This document shows, one piece after another, positions 7,872 through 15,582 of a stretch of 19,363 nucleotides of DNA. This stretch comes from Mxb001 sp049431945 (lineage in GTDB: Bacteria > Actinomycetota > Actinomycetes > S36-B12). The DNA lies in NCBI GenBank assembly GCA_049431945.1, contig JBMTDJ010000034.1, forward strand, positions 1-19,363, given 5' to 3'. Every line of letters begins with the position of its first letter. Within the stretch, counting starts at the first letter, position 1. The translations under genes and the position numbers were made by a program. The notes below the pieces were generated by a model. That model ran no database searches and had not been told where the DNA came from. It was given only the letters and a program-made list of their open reading frames with translations.

Positions 7872-7943
7872 GCCTCCGTAGCTCAGTGGTAGAGCAACCG
7901 CCTTGTAAGCGGTAGGTCGTCAGTTCAATCCTGACCGGGGGCT
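7872..7943 (+). tRNA. trnT: tRNA-Thr (anticodon UGU)
   Basis: A full 72-base cloverleaf can be folded. The acceptor stem is GCCTCCG/CGGGGGC with one T-G pair and discriminator T at 7943. The D arm is GCTC/GAGC (7881-7895). The anticodon stem ACCGC/GCGGT encloses loop CTTGTAA (7902-7908), with anticodon TGT at 7904-7906. The T arm is GTCAG/CTGAC with loop TTCAATC (7919-7935). The 3' CCA is not encoded. The gene ends one base before the stop codon of the opposing GyrI-like gene. No phage integrase or duplicated 3' end is seen nearby. Confidence 0.96.
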
Positions 7944-7944
7944 C

Positions 7945-8397
7945 TCAGTCGAGGGTGCAGGGCCAGGTGACGGTCGTGCGGGGCTCGGGGACCTCCGGTC
8001 CGTCGAGGTAGGTCTCCCAGGGAGCACCCGTTGGGCGGTGCCCCGAGGTCATGAACCACTCCTCAATCGCCTGGTACGCCGCCGAGACTCCCTCGTACGG
8101 TCCGACGTGGGTCGTGAGAGCGGCCAGGCCTCCGGGCAGCGTGATGGTGTGCACGTCCCCGTCGAGGTCCAAGTCCGCCGGGCACGGGAAGCCGGCATCC
8201 ACTGTGAAGCCGCCGTCGACCATGTCGTAGCGGGCAAAGGGCTTGCCATCGACGGGTACGGCGGCGCGTGCCAGAGCGCCGAGGACCTTGTCGAATGCCT
8301 CCGCGAGGAAACCGCCAACCTCGCTCATGCTGCACGTGCCAGACAGGACTGCCGCATGCTGCGAATCGATCTCCACCGTGTGGATGTCGTAACCCAT
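7945..8397 (-). CDS. GyrI-like / AraC effector-binding domain protein
   Basis: A 150-residue stand-alone GyrI-like (effector-binding) domain. Typical elements are the N-terminal VEIDSQHAAVLSGTCSMSEVGGFLAEAFDKVL, the centre PFARYDMVDGGFTVDAGFPC, and the closing TITLPGGLAALTTHVGPYEGVSAAYQAIEEWFMTSG followed by PWETYL. Such domains bind small hydrophobic or cationic compounds, either alone or as the sensor of transcription factors; no DNA-binding part is present here. A near-ideal ribosome site AGGAGGTG precedes ATG 8397. It lies 21 bases downstream of the MFS transporter gene on the same strand and is probably cotranscribed with it, so a drug- or metabolite-related pair is plausible (inference). 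Confidence 0.85.
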   Translation of the reverse strand: MGYDIHTVEIDSQHAAVLSGTCSMSEVGGFLAEAFDKVLGALARAAVPVDGKPFARYDMVDGGFTVDAGFPCPADLDLDGDVHTITLPGGLAALTTHVGPYEGVSAAYQAIEEWFMTSGHRPTGAPWETYLDGPEVPEPRTTVTWPCTLD

Positions 8398-8418
8398 GAC
8401 GCACCTCCTAGGGCAAGC

Positions 8419-9693
8419 CTACGCCGCGGTCAGCTCACGCTGACGTGGACGGGTGATCGCCAGTGACAGGCCGGCGGCGAGGACTGCGAGGAGTCCGGCA
8501 AGCCACCACGCGGTGGCGTAGTCACCCGCTGCGACGCGGATCCAGCCCGACACTGCTGCGGCGAATGCGGCACCCACCATATGCGCGGCGAACACCCAGC
8601 CGAAGACGATGGCTCCGCGCTCGACGCCGTAGATCTCCCGGCAGAGCGTCACCGTCGGCGGCACCGTCGCGACCCAGTCCAGGCCGAACAGGACCATGAC
8701 GAGGAGCAGCGGCGGCTCGATCTCCGGACCGAGGATGAAGGGGATGGCCAGGAGCGCTACGCCACGCAGTGAGTAGTAGACGGCGAGCAGGATGCGCGGG
8801 TCGATTCGGTCGGTGAGCCAGCCCGATCCCACGGTCCCGACGATGTCGAAGATTCCGACGATCACGAGGAGGCTGGCCGCGGTCGTGGCGCCGACGCCGT
8901 GGTCGTGCATGGCAGGGACGAAGTGGCTGCTGATGATCCCGTTGGTGGTCCATCCGCAGATAGCGAAGGTGATCGCGAGGAGCCAGAAGGCGCGCGTGCG
9001 GGCGGCATCCCGAAGGACAACGAGGGCGCCTGCGGCGGCCCGCCATCCGCTGTGCGTCGTATTGGCCTCGAGCTCGGGCATCGAGTCCGCGCCATACGGA
9101 GCGATCCCGAGATCAGACGGCCGGTCGCGCATTACCAGTGCGACGACGGGGATGAGCGCGGCGCTGAGCACGGCGACGAGAAGGGAGGCGGAGCGCCAGC
9201 CCTGATGCTCGATGAGTCGCGCGAGAATCGGCAGGAAGACGAGTTGGCCCGTCGCCCAGGCGGCGCCGAAGACGCCGACCACCAGTCCTCGTCGCTTGGT
9301 GAACCATCGGTTGGCGACGAGGGCGCCGAAGACCAGTGCCGTGGAGCCGGTCCCGAGTCCGACAAGCACGCCCCAGAGCAGCACGAGTTGCCACGACGCG
9401 GTCATCACCGCCGTGAGCCCCGTGCCGAGGGCGAGCAGCGCCAGCGCACCCACCGCGATACGCCGTACGCCGAAGCGCTCCATGAGCGCCGCGGCGAAAG
9501 GTGCCGTGACTCCGTATATGACGAGGTTGACCGAGATGGCCAGCGAGGTCACGGAGCGCGACCAACCGAGGTCGTCCTCGATGGGGACGATCATCACGCC
9601 CTGCGACGACCGGAACGCCGCGGACGCGATGAGGACGAGGAAGGTAGCCAGGGCCACCCACCACGCGCGATGGATCCGCTGGTGCGACTCCAC
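8419..9693 (-). CDS. MFS transporter (monocarboxylate/oxalate-formate porter-like)
   Basis: A 424-residue major facilitator with about 12 membrane segments. N-terminal helices begin at AWWVALATFLVLIASAAF. The loop 2-3 region shows LMERFGVRRIAVGALALLAL, a long cytoplasmic loop lies near residues 200-235, and the second half begins at RTRAFWLLAITFAICGWTTNG with GWLTDRIDPRILLAVYY. The motifs SSQGVMIVPIEDDLGWSRSVTSLAIS and ANRWFTKRRGLVVGVFGAA resemble the monocarboxylate-porter and oxalate/formate-antiporter branch of MFS. The substrate is unknown; a carboxylate is a reasonable guess next to formate genes, no more. GTG 9693 has GGAGGG a few bases upstream. The GyrI-like gene follows. Confidence 0.9.
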   Translation of the reverse strand: MESHQRIHRAWWVALATFLVLIASAAFRSSQGVMIVPIEDDLGWSRSVTSLAISVNLVIYGVTAPFAAALMERFGVRRIAVGALALLALGTGLTAVMTASWQLVLLWGVLVGLGTGSTALVFGALVANRWFTKRRGLVVGVFGAAWATGQLVFLPILARLIEHQGWRSASLLVAVLSAALIPVVALVMRDRPSDLGIAPYGADSMPELEANTTHSGWRAAAGALVVLRDAARTRAFWLLAITFAICGWTTNGIISSHFVPAMHDHGVGATTAASLLVIVGIFDIVGTVGSGWLTDRIDPRILLAVYYSLRGVALLAIPFILGPEIEPPLLLVMVLFGLDWVATVPPTVTLCREIYGVERGAIVFGWVFAAHMVGAAFAAAVSGWIRVAAGDYATAWWLAGLLAVLAAGLSLAITRPRQRELTAA

Positions 9694-10131
9694 GTTGCCC
9701 TCCTCGGTCTGTCCCTGCCTACCTGCGCGGACCGTGCCACCATAGGGCCATGCAGGGAATAGCCTCGACGGCTTGTTCCATCGGGCGCGGGCCCGCCGAG
9801 GGGTGGTTGTCCGCTGACCGCGTGCTCCTCTTGGCGCAGCCGATCAGCGACTTTGACGAACTCCCTGATCATGTCTCCCGTGAAGCCTTCATCTACGAGC
9901 CCGATCTACTTCAAGGCGCGAGGAGTCCTGCTCGATGAGGTGAGTCTGGTTTCTGTATGAGCGAGCTGTCGGGACACGACGAGATCATGGACCTGCTCAC
10001 CGCGCTCGGGCAGCGCCTCGATAACGGGGGCTGCATGACCAGACTTGGCGGTAGCAATCCAGTGTTGGTACCAGTGTCGTGCCACCCGATTAACTCATGT
10101 CACGCACACCCTCGTTTCCACACACGCCTGC
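9694..10131. other. 438-base region without a convincing intact gene
   Basis: This stretch lies between the divergently oriented start of the MFS gene and the end of dmfA2. Short open frames exist on both strands: plus 9750-9938, and minus from 9872 with an ATG preceded by GGGAGAC. They overlap each other, and neither resembles a family I know. The plus-strand frame starting at 9957 looks like the head of a gene and is listed separately. From about 10040 rightwards the sequence becomes less GC-rich. No integrase, transposase or clear terminal repeat is seen. Confidence 0.6.
9957..10046 (+). pseudogene. Possible truncated 5' end of a nucleotidyltransferase-like gene
   Basis: The first 30 residues (MSELSGHDEIMDLLTALGQR followed by LDNGGCMTRL) look like the amphipathic start of small actinobacterial nucleotidyltransferase-like (DUF6036-type) proteins, in which a similar helix precedes a V-G-G-A core. 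After residue ~30 the frame turns into Pro/Cys/His-rich sequence with no such core and runs into the end of dmfA2. The break coincides with the start of the lower-GC module. Its ATG overlaps a preceding TGA, as in operons. The family resemblance is from memory and short, so this is tentative. Confidence 0.25.
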
Positions 10132-12432
10132 CTACGTCCAGGACTTTTCTTCCTGATCCCAAGCTCCGCCGGGTAGCTTGCCCGGCTTAATGAACGCATC
10201 CAGTACATTCGCCATGATCTGCGAGCAGTTGTTGTCGAAGTCGAAACACGGCAGCGCACTGATCCAGGCAATTGACCCAGTGGAGAAGACCGCACCGTCG
10301 TTGGCGGTGGTGAAGTAGGTCATATCCGCGCGAACTGTTGGGCTTTGGGTGCCCAGAGTGCCCGGATGATTGAACATGATGTCCTCGTGCACACTCGCGT
10401 AGTTGTCAGACCATGAAGTAGACGAAGCAAGCAGTTTCGTGTGTGGCGGAGTTCCTAGCTCAAGGTCATAGCGCTCTGTTTCAAGCCCCGCGGCTCCCCC
10501 GAGAGCCAGGCCGAAGTCTCCAAAGACTTCACCTTCGACTCCATCGAAGATCCATGCCACCGACTTGTGGTAGCTATCTGGCATCCGTCGATAAGGGTGA
10601 CACTCATCGAATCCCTGCGTGGTAAACCCCACGCCCGTGAGCTTCTGCGGTGGACGCGCCCGATTGCGCCAGATGCCGCCCCGCTCGGCCGACGTCTGGT
10701 GGTAGTACTCGCCCGGTTCGGCCTGCCAGGCCCGCATGCCTGCCTCGCCCTTGCGTACCTCCATGAGCTCCGGCTCGCCGTCGCGATAGGAGATCACCCA
10801 GTAGAAGCCGTTGCCTCCGAGGTACATTAATCTGCCGCCCTCGGCGACATACTCCTCGAGGTTGTTCAAGCTTTGCTCGCTCCAGTACTCAGGATGCGAG
10901 CCTGTGAGGACCACCGAGTATTGCTTCAACAGGTCCAGGCCGTCGCGCTCGAGATCGTGATCGGTGGCGACGTCGTAGGAGTAGCCCTTCTTCTCCAGCC
11001 AGCCGATCAAGGACAGATCACGCGGGAACTGCCACACCGTCCCGATAGCGGAGGAACGCCACTTCGGACGCATGTTCAAGATGGGCCGTTTCCAAGACGT
11101 GAAGCAGACGCCAGCCCCATCGGTGTGATGATCGTAGGTAGATCGTCCGAACCGCGGGTCCTGGTAATAGTCCGCCTCAGCTTCGGTCAAGACGGCTGGG
11201 TGGGACAGGATCGCCTGACCGACCGGTACGTGATGGACGACCATTTCGTTCGCATAGGCCAAGTAGGAGTTGGTCGGCATCAAGAACAGGATCGGAGCCG
11301 TGGCCTTGACTGGACGCACGAAAAAGGGAATGTGGTCTTCTGCATCGTCGATCGTCACGCGAGCGGCGTAGGCGCCACTGCGCTGTCCTTTCGGTATCCG
11401 CCAGGAGAAGGTGGTCTCCCAATCACAATCCATGACAGCGTCGTCATGAAAGGCGATGCCACCGTACTCTCCGGGAGCCACCCTCCAGTCATCGTGGCGT
11501 CCAGACCAGTTGTAGCCCGTCATAGCGCGAACCGGTCGCTGCACTCCGGTGCCGTTCAAGCCCGATCCAGAGACATCGCGAACAACGTCGTCGATGCCGT
11601 CAGGCCCGTAGCCTGCGGTTGTGTCCCAGGCCGCGATAGCCCCCGCGGCCGCCATCGGATCCGTGGCGAGATCCTTCAACTCGGTGGTGTCCAGAGCTGC
11701 ACCGATGACACCCGCCCTATCAATCTTGCCGTTGTAGGAAAACTCGCGAAAGAGCCCTCGAACAGCAGCAAAATTCTGAGCTGCCCCCCACATGAACGGA
11801 GAGGTCGCAGTTGCTGGCTTCACCCGGAGCTTCTGATCGACAAGTGAGAAGTGATCAAAGGGTGCGACGCGACCGAGTCGACCGTTGTAGGGGTTCACAA
11901 CTGCCTGCTGAGTCATGTGCGTGTTGCCCGAGCGCGGGTCGTAGCTGACTGCTACGAAATACCACGTGTGATGCACGAGCGGGACCGGCGAGACGATCTC
12001 ATCGGTGTCAGACCCGTCGCCCACCCAGAAAGCTAGGCGACTGTTCCCATCGATGCCGAGCGCGTAACCCGCTGTCTCATGAAGAGCGAACTTGCCCATG
12101 ATCACCTGGCGACCCTTATCGGGCGTGGTCGGGAACACGTAGGCCCAAAGTGTGAACGGACCGCTGAGATTGAGTTTGTCGGATGGATCGTCGACGATCA
12201 CCGCGTTACCAACATTGACGAATTGCTTGGCGACGCTGTGTTCGCCATTGCAATCTGCGGAGACGGTTTCCTCGATGAACCCCGGGCCATCCGGATGCTC
12301 ATCTCCGTGGATGATGCGGACGATCTCGACCTGAGCGCTGGTCGCGTTGTCCACGCTGACCTTGAACTCAATGTCCTCTCCCGGAGCCACACTCACCTTG
12401 TCCGTGTAGCCGGTGATCGCAATTGTTGCCAT
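10132..12432 (-). CDS. dmfA2: N,N-dimethylformamidase large (beta) subunit-like amidohydrolase
   Basis: This 766-residue protein matches the large subunit of N,N-dimethylformamidase, which hydrolyses dimethylformamide to formate and dimethylamine (the known large subunit is about 762 residues). In order there is a short beta domain (1-75), a LamG/concanavalin-like domain (about 85-250), a second beta domain (300-372), and a C-terminal catalytic domain starting at ILFLMPTNSYLAYANE. The Paracoccus enzyme, as I recall, uses a mononuclear iron held by two tyrosines and a glutamate (Tyr399, Tyr440, Glu521) with His519 nearby. The likely equivalents here are Tyr393 (SYLAYANE), Tyr433 (STYDHHTDG), and His513 and Glu515 (GSHPEYW), at nearly constant offset. 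Start ATG 12432 has GGAG close upstream and lies 15 bases after the livM-dmfA1 fusion. Related amides may be the substrate. Confidence 0.88.
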   Translation of the reverse strand: MATIAITGYTDKVSVAPGEDIEFKVSVDNATSAQVEIVRIIHGDEHPDGPGFIEETVSADCNGEHSVAKQFVNVGNAVIVDDPSDKLNLSGPFTLWAYVFPTTPDKGRQVIMGKFALHETAGYALGIDGNSRLAFWVGDGSDTDEIVSPVPLVHHTWYFVAVSYDPRSGNTHMTQQAVVNPYNGRLGRVAPFDHFSLVDQKLRVKPATATSPFMWGAAQNFAAVRGLFREFSYNGKIDRAGVIGAALDTTELKDLATDPMAAAGAIAAWDTTAGYGPDGIDDVVRDVSGSGLNGTGVQRPVRAMTGYNWSGRHDDWRVAPGEYGGIAFHDDAVMDCDWETTFSWRIPKGQRSGAYAARVTIDDAEDHIPFFVRPVKATAPILFLMPTNSYLAYANEMVVHHVPVGQAILSHPAVLTEAEADYYQDPRFGRSTYDHHTDGAGVCFTSWKRPILNMRPKWRSSAIGTVWQFPRDLSLIGWLEKKGYSYDVATDHDLERDGLDLLKQYSVVLTGSHPEYWSEQSLNNLEEYVAEGGRLMYLGGNGFYWVISYRDGEPELMEVRKGEAGMRAWQAEPGEYYHQTSAERGGIWRNRARPPQKLTGVGFTTQGFDECHPYRRMPDSYHKSVAWIFDGVEGEVFGDFGLALGGAAGLETERYDLELGTPPHTKLLASSTSWSDNYASVHEDIMFNHPGTLGTQSPTVRADMTYFTTANDGAVFSTGSIAWISALPCFDFDNNCSQIMANVLDAFIKPGKLPGGAWDQEEKSWT

Positions 12433-12447
12433 GGTTACTCCGATCCC

Positions 12448-13977
12448 TCAGGAGGCTCGTAGGTCGTTGACTCGACGCAAGAACACGGCGTGGTACGCCT
12501 CGTCCAACGTCGGGTAGATCTTGTCGTCGACGATTCGCGGTGGAACGCCAGGAAGTCCACTCAAGGCCACCACCCGGTACGACTCGAAGGGCACCTCGCA
12601 GTACACCGCATACTTGTCGGGAATCGGTGCCTTCCTGAAGTAGTTCAGCATCCGCTCGAGGTGATCGGAGTGCTGCCCCATCGGTTTTGCCTGATGCTCG
12701 GCGATGAGATCGGGATTGATCCACGAGCGCAGGCGGGCGCGAAGGGTGCGCTCGAAGACTCGACCCACGATCTCGGACTTATCGCCGATCTCCGGCGCCT
12801 GCTGTGGGAGGTACTCCGCGTATCGACCAGTAATTGCGGCCCGATGCAGGGCCTTCCTCCGTTCGCGGATCTCTCGAATCTGATCCTTCAGGCCGAAGAG
12901 ACCGTTCCTGGTGAACAGAACCGATGCCAATGCGAGCGCTCCCACCAGCATGATGCGCCACGGTCCCCAGTCGGTGAACCATTGCGTAATGCCGACGACA
13001 ACCACCGTACCCACGACCGCTCCCTCGGGACGACCGAGACCACCGATGACGATCATCGCGAGCAACAGCAGCAGCAACTCGAGGCTGAAAATCTGCAGCG
13101 ATGTGCCACCGATATAGGTGGCATAGAAGGCACCGAGGAAGCCGAGCATCGCCGAAGCGATGATGAACACCCGGGTGCGTTCCTTATTGAAGTCGATGCC
13201 CAATGCGCTGGCGAACGCCTCGTCTTCTTTCGATGTTGCCGCTGTCCGCAACAAGATGCCCGTGCGGCCGCCGTTGACCCAACGGAAGACTCCAAGCGCG
13301 ATCAGGAGGGCGATAAAGGCGGTGCCGTACAGAAGCGCCTGCCCAGTCGAGGACGTCAGGAGGTCCGACGGGACGATCCGCGCGACGCCGAATAGAGCTC
13401 CGTTGAACTTCCCGCCCAAGGCATCGGACTGCGTTACGAAATTTCTCATGAATTCGGATAGTCCGAGAGTTAGCAACGCGTAGTAGAGGCCATCCAGGCG
13501 GCGGGCCGGCAGGCTGATGAGCCACCCCATGACACCGCCAAGGATCGCACCCGCGATCAACATTGCCGGCCACGGCAGGCCGTAGGTCACGCTGAGATAA
13601 CCGGCGCCATATGCACCGACGCCAACAGTTGCCAGCGTGGCGAAGGATTGCAGGCCGGCGGTACCGATGATGAGTGTCCACATCACGTTGATGGCGGCGT
13701 AGATGCAGATGATTCCAAACATCGTGTAGATGCGATCGGTCGAGACACCGATGGGAAGCAGGAGGAGTGCTAGGAGTCCAACGAACCAGAACAGTGGCTT
13801 CTTGTCGGTGAGGACCATCTCGCGACGCAAGGTCTTCGGGTTGTACCGCCCGGAAAGTTTCAGAATCGATCTCTTGGTTCCCGGCCAGCGACGGCGTTTG
13901 AACACCCTCGAGGAGTTCACCGGCCAGTGCGGTCGGTAGGCGCGACGTCCGATGAGGCGTTGGGATTGATTACTCAC
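12448..13977 (-). CDS. livM-dmfA1: LivM-type ABC permease fused to dimethylformamidase small subunit (DmfA1)
   Basis: A 509-residue two-part protein. Residues ~1-60 are a very basic cytoplasmic leader. Residues ~62-365 are a LivM-like permease of the branched-chain amino acid/amide ABC family (IIGTAGLQSFATLATVGVGAYGAGY, LPARRLDGLYYALLTLG, MIVIGGLGRPEGAVVGTVVV). After a basic segment, REIRERRKALHR, residues ~377-509 resemble the whole DmfA1 small subunit. Recognisable parts are WINPDLIAEHQAKPMGQHSD, ERMLNYFRKAPIPDKYAVYC, and the closing LDEAYHAVFLRRVNDLRA. No stop or frameshift is visible between the parts. The start is GTG 13977, overlapping the livH stop (GTGAGTAA), with GGAGG 7 bases upstream. 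The basic junction suggests the enzyme part is cytoplasmic. A separate product from an internal start cannot be excluded. Confidence 0.87.
   Translation of the reverse strand: MSNQSQRLIGRRAYRPHWPVNSSRVFKRRRWPGTKRSILKLSGRYNPKTLRREMVLTDKKPLFWFVGLLALLLLPIGVSTDRIYTMFGIICIYAAINVMWTLIIGTAGLQSFATLATVGVGAYGAGYLSVTYGLPWPAMLIAGAILGGVMGWLISLPARRLDGLYYALLTLGLSEFMRNFVTQSDALGGKFNGALFGVARIVPSDLLTSSTGQALLYGTAFIALLIALGVFRWVNGGRTGILLRTAATSKEDEAFASALGIDFNKERTRVFIIASAMLGFLGAFYATYIGGTSLQIFSLELLLLLLAMIVIGGLGRPEGAVVGTVVVVGITQWFTDWGPWRIMLVGALALASVLFTRNGLFGLKDQIREIRERRKALHRAAITGRYAEYLPQQAPEIGDKSEIVGRVFERTLRARLRSWINPDLIAEHQAKPMGQHSDHLERMLNYFRKAPIPDKYAVYCEVPFESYRVVALSGLPGVPPRIVDDKIYPTLDEAYHAVFLRRVNDLRAS
12847..12860 (-). 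promoter_or_regulatory. Shine-Dalgarno-like site and CTG at the livM/dmfA1 junction
   Basis: Read on the minus strand, GGAGG (12860-12856) is followed after 6 bases by an in-frame CTG (12849-12847, residue Leu377). The frame from this CTG to the stop is 133 codons, close to the ~132 residues of a free-standing DmfA1. This could be the relic of an old dmfA1 start or a working weak internal start. GGAGG also arises simply from the codons for Arg-Arg-Lys, so chance is a real alternative. Confidence 0.35.
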
Positions 13978-14863
13978 GGACGTCCTCCAGAAGTCCGCCC
14001 AACCCACGGGGTCGGAATATCAAAATGAGAACGACGATGCCGAAGAGCACGAACGGAACGAGCGACTGCTGCAGGTAGCGAGCGGTCATAGCCTCGGCGA
14101 GACCAATGAGCCCGGCGGCAGCCACGGTTCCCGGGATGGAGCCAAGTCCGCCAGCGAGCGAGATGATCAAACCGATGACGAGAGGCTGGGTTCCTGATGT
14201 AGGGCTGACGAAAAATACCTGCGCCAAGAGCACCGACGAGAGTCCGGTCAAAGCTCCACTGATGGCGAGGACCCGCATGCCTGTCGTGCGAACAGAAACA
14301 CCTACAACAGCTGCTCCTAGGGGATTCATCATCATGGCCCGCATCTGCAGACCATGGCGGCTGCTGCGCATCCACATGATCACTGCAGCCAACATGAATG
14401 ACGCAACGATGATCGTACCCAGTTGCTGAGAGGAGATGCCCGCATTGGCGATCTCAAAGCGTCCCTCGCCGAATATCGGAGGCAGTGGCTTGTTCTGCGA
14501 GCCGAACAGGACTAACCACAGTTGTGTGCCCATGAGTGAGATGGCCAGCGTCGCGATGAGACTGCGGGTACGGAAGTTCGCCCGATCCTGCAGGGGTAAA
14601 AACGCGACAGCTCCCACCAAGAGGCCGGCGAGAGCCGAGCCGCCCATTCCGAAGACCAGGACTCCGACGGACAGCGCCGGTCCCTCCATTCCGAGGGTCT
14701 CGGCGTACTGAGCGAATAGCCAGGCTGTATAACCCCCCGCGGTAAAGATGAAGCCCTGCGCCAGGTTGAGCATGCCGATGCTCGCCCAGGTGAAGGAGAT
14801 ACCGATAGCGATCAGTCCGTACATTGACGCCAGCACCGCTGCACTGATCAAGACGTCGATCAC
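13970..14863 (-). CDS. livH: ABC transporter permease, LivH type
   Basis: A 297-residue inner-membrane permease of the branched-chain amino acid/short-chain amide uptake (HAAT) family. The N-terminus MIDVLISAAVLASMYGLIAI is followed by the family motif ASIGMLNLAQGFIFTAGGYTAW. Further on are the cytoplasmic-loop region RHGLQMRAMMMNPLGAAVVGV and the C-terminal GLIISLAGGLGSIPGTVAAAGLIG with FRPRGL near the end. It should pair with LivM to form the channel. The GTG start overlaps the livF stop by four bases (GTGA), and its TAA overlaps the start of livM, so translation of the three is coupled. The cargo is inferred to be an amide from dmfA2 downstream. Confidence 0.92.
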   Translation of the reverse strand: MIDVLISAAVLASMYGLIAIGISFTWASIGMLNLAQGFIFTAGGYTAWLFAQYAETLGMEGPALSVGVLVFGMGGSALAGLLVGAVAFLPLQDRANFRTRSLIATLAISLMGTQLWLVLFGSQNKPLPPIFGEGRFEIANAGISSQQLGTIIVASFMLAAVIMWMRSSRHGLQMRAMMMNPLGAAVVGVSVRTTGMRVLAISGALTGLSSVLLAQVFFVSPTSGTQPLVIGLIISLAGGLGSIPGTVAAAGLIGLAEAMTARYLQQSLVPFVLFGIVVLILIFRPRGLGGLLEDVRE

Positions 14864-15582
14864 AGGTGAACCCCCGCTGACGGCGGAATATCACCCAGGG
14901 ATTCGCCTGCGTCGAGCTTCAGCTCTCCGGCGTGCATGCCGAGCACCCGATCAACTCGACCTTCAAGCAATGGAACGTTCTGCTCGGCGATGATCATCGC
15001 GCCGTCCCCCAGATCGATCTCACACAACGCGGCCACAAGGTTCACCGAGATCTTCGGAGCGAGACCCAGGGATGGCTCGTCCACGAGGTAGAGCCAGGCG
15101 TCCGCCATCAAGGCACGGCCAACGGACACCATCCGACGCTCACCGCCGGACAGTGTTCCCGCAGATTGGCGCTGCAGTTTCGCTAAAGGTGGGAAAACCT
15201 CTAGGACCTTCTCGCGGCGACGTTTGCGAGAGCGCCACGTTGCTCCCGAATAGGCACCGGAATCCAAGTTCTCTCGAACCGACAGTCCGGGGAAGATTGC
15301 ATCTCCCTGGGGAGCAAGGGCGATGCCCTTCCGGACAATGTGCGGTGTGGTGCGTCCAACGCCATGCGTGCGTCGTCCACCGATCTGTTCGCCCTTGAAG
15401 ATGATTGATCCGTCTTGCCAACCGGTAAGACCGACGATGGTGTTGAGCAGTGTCGTCTTTCCGTGACCATTAAGTCCGACAAGACCCACCCGCTCACCAG
15501 CGTTCACCGATAAGTCGAGGTCGTGGAGTACCCGGACTGGGCCGTAGCCAGCGGAAACACCTTGCAATTCGAGTATGCGCAT
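14860..15582 (-). CDS. livF: ABC transporter ATP-binding protein, LivF type
   Basis: A 240-residue ATPase of the LivF subfamily. It has Walker A GLNGHGKTT (36-44), a canonical signature LSGGE (144-148), Walker B LYLVDEP (164-170), and the LivF hallmark AEQN (199-202) in place of the usual switch histidine. The length is normal. ATG 15582 overlaps the last base of the livG stop (TGATG), and its own TGA overlaps the livH start. Its intact signature matters because the partner LivG has a degenerate one. Confidence 0.95.
   Translation of the reverse strand: MRILELQGVSAGYGPVRVLHDLDLSVNAGERVGLVGLNGHGKTTLLNTIVGLTGWQDGSIIFKGEQIGGRRTHGVGRTTPHIVRKGIALAPQGDAIFPGLSVRENLDSGAYSGATWRSRKRRREKVLEVFPPLAKLQRQSAGTLSGGERRMVSVGRALMADAWLYLVDEPSLGLAPKISVNLVAALCEIDLGDGAMIIAEQNVPLLEGRVDRVLGMHAGELKLDAGESLGDIPPSAGVHL

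Noticed and set aside
7872..7943. tRNA-Thr as an integration site for a mobile element
   Set aside because: No integrase gene or duplicated tRNA 3' end is visible in the window, and the flanking genes look native.
8899..9762. 287-codon open frame on the plus strand
   Set aside because: It is antisense to the MFS transporter and very rich in Arg, Glu, Asp and Gly, as expected from reversed hydrophobic codons.
10873..11847. 324-codon open frame on the plus strand
   Set aside because: It lies wholly antisense to dmfA2, which has clear family motifs; the frame has no recognisable domain and no convincing ribosome site.
12490..13395. 301-codon open frame on the plus strand, rich in Gln, Glu and Arg
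   Set aside because: It is antisense to the livM-dmfA1 gene and its composition is that of reversed membrane-helix codons.
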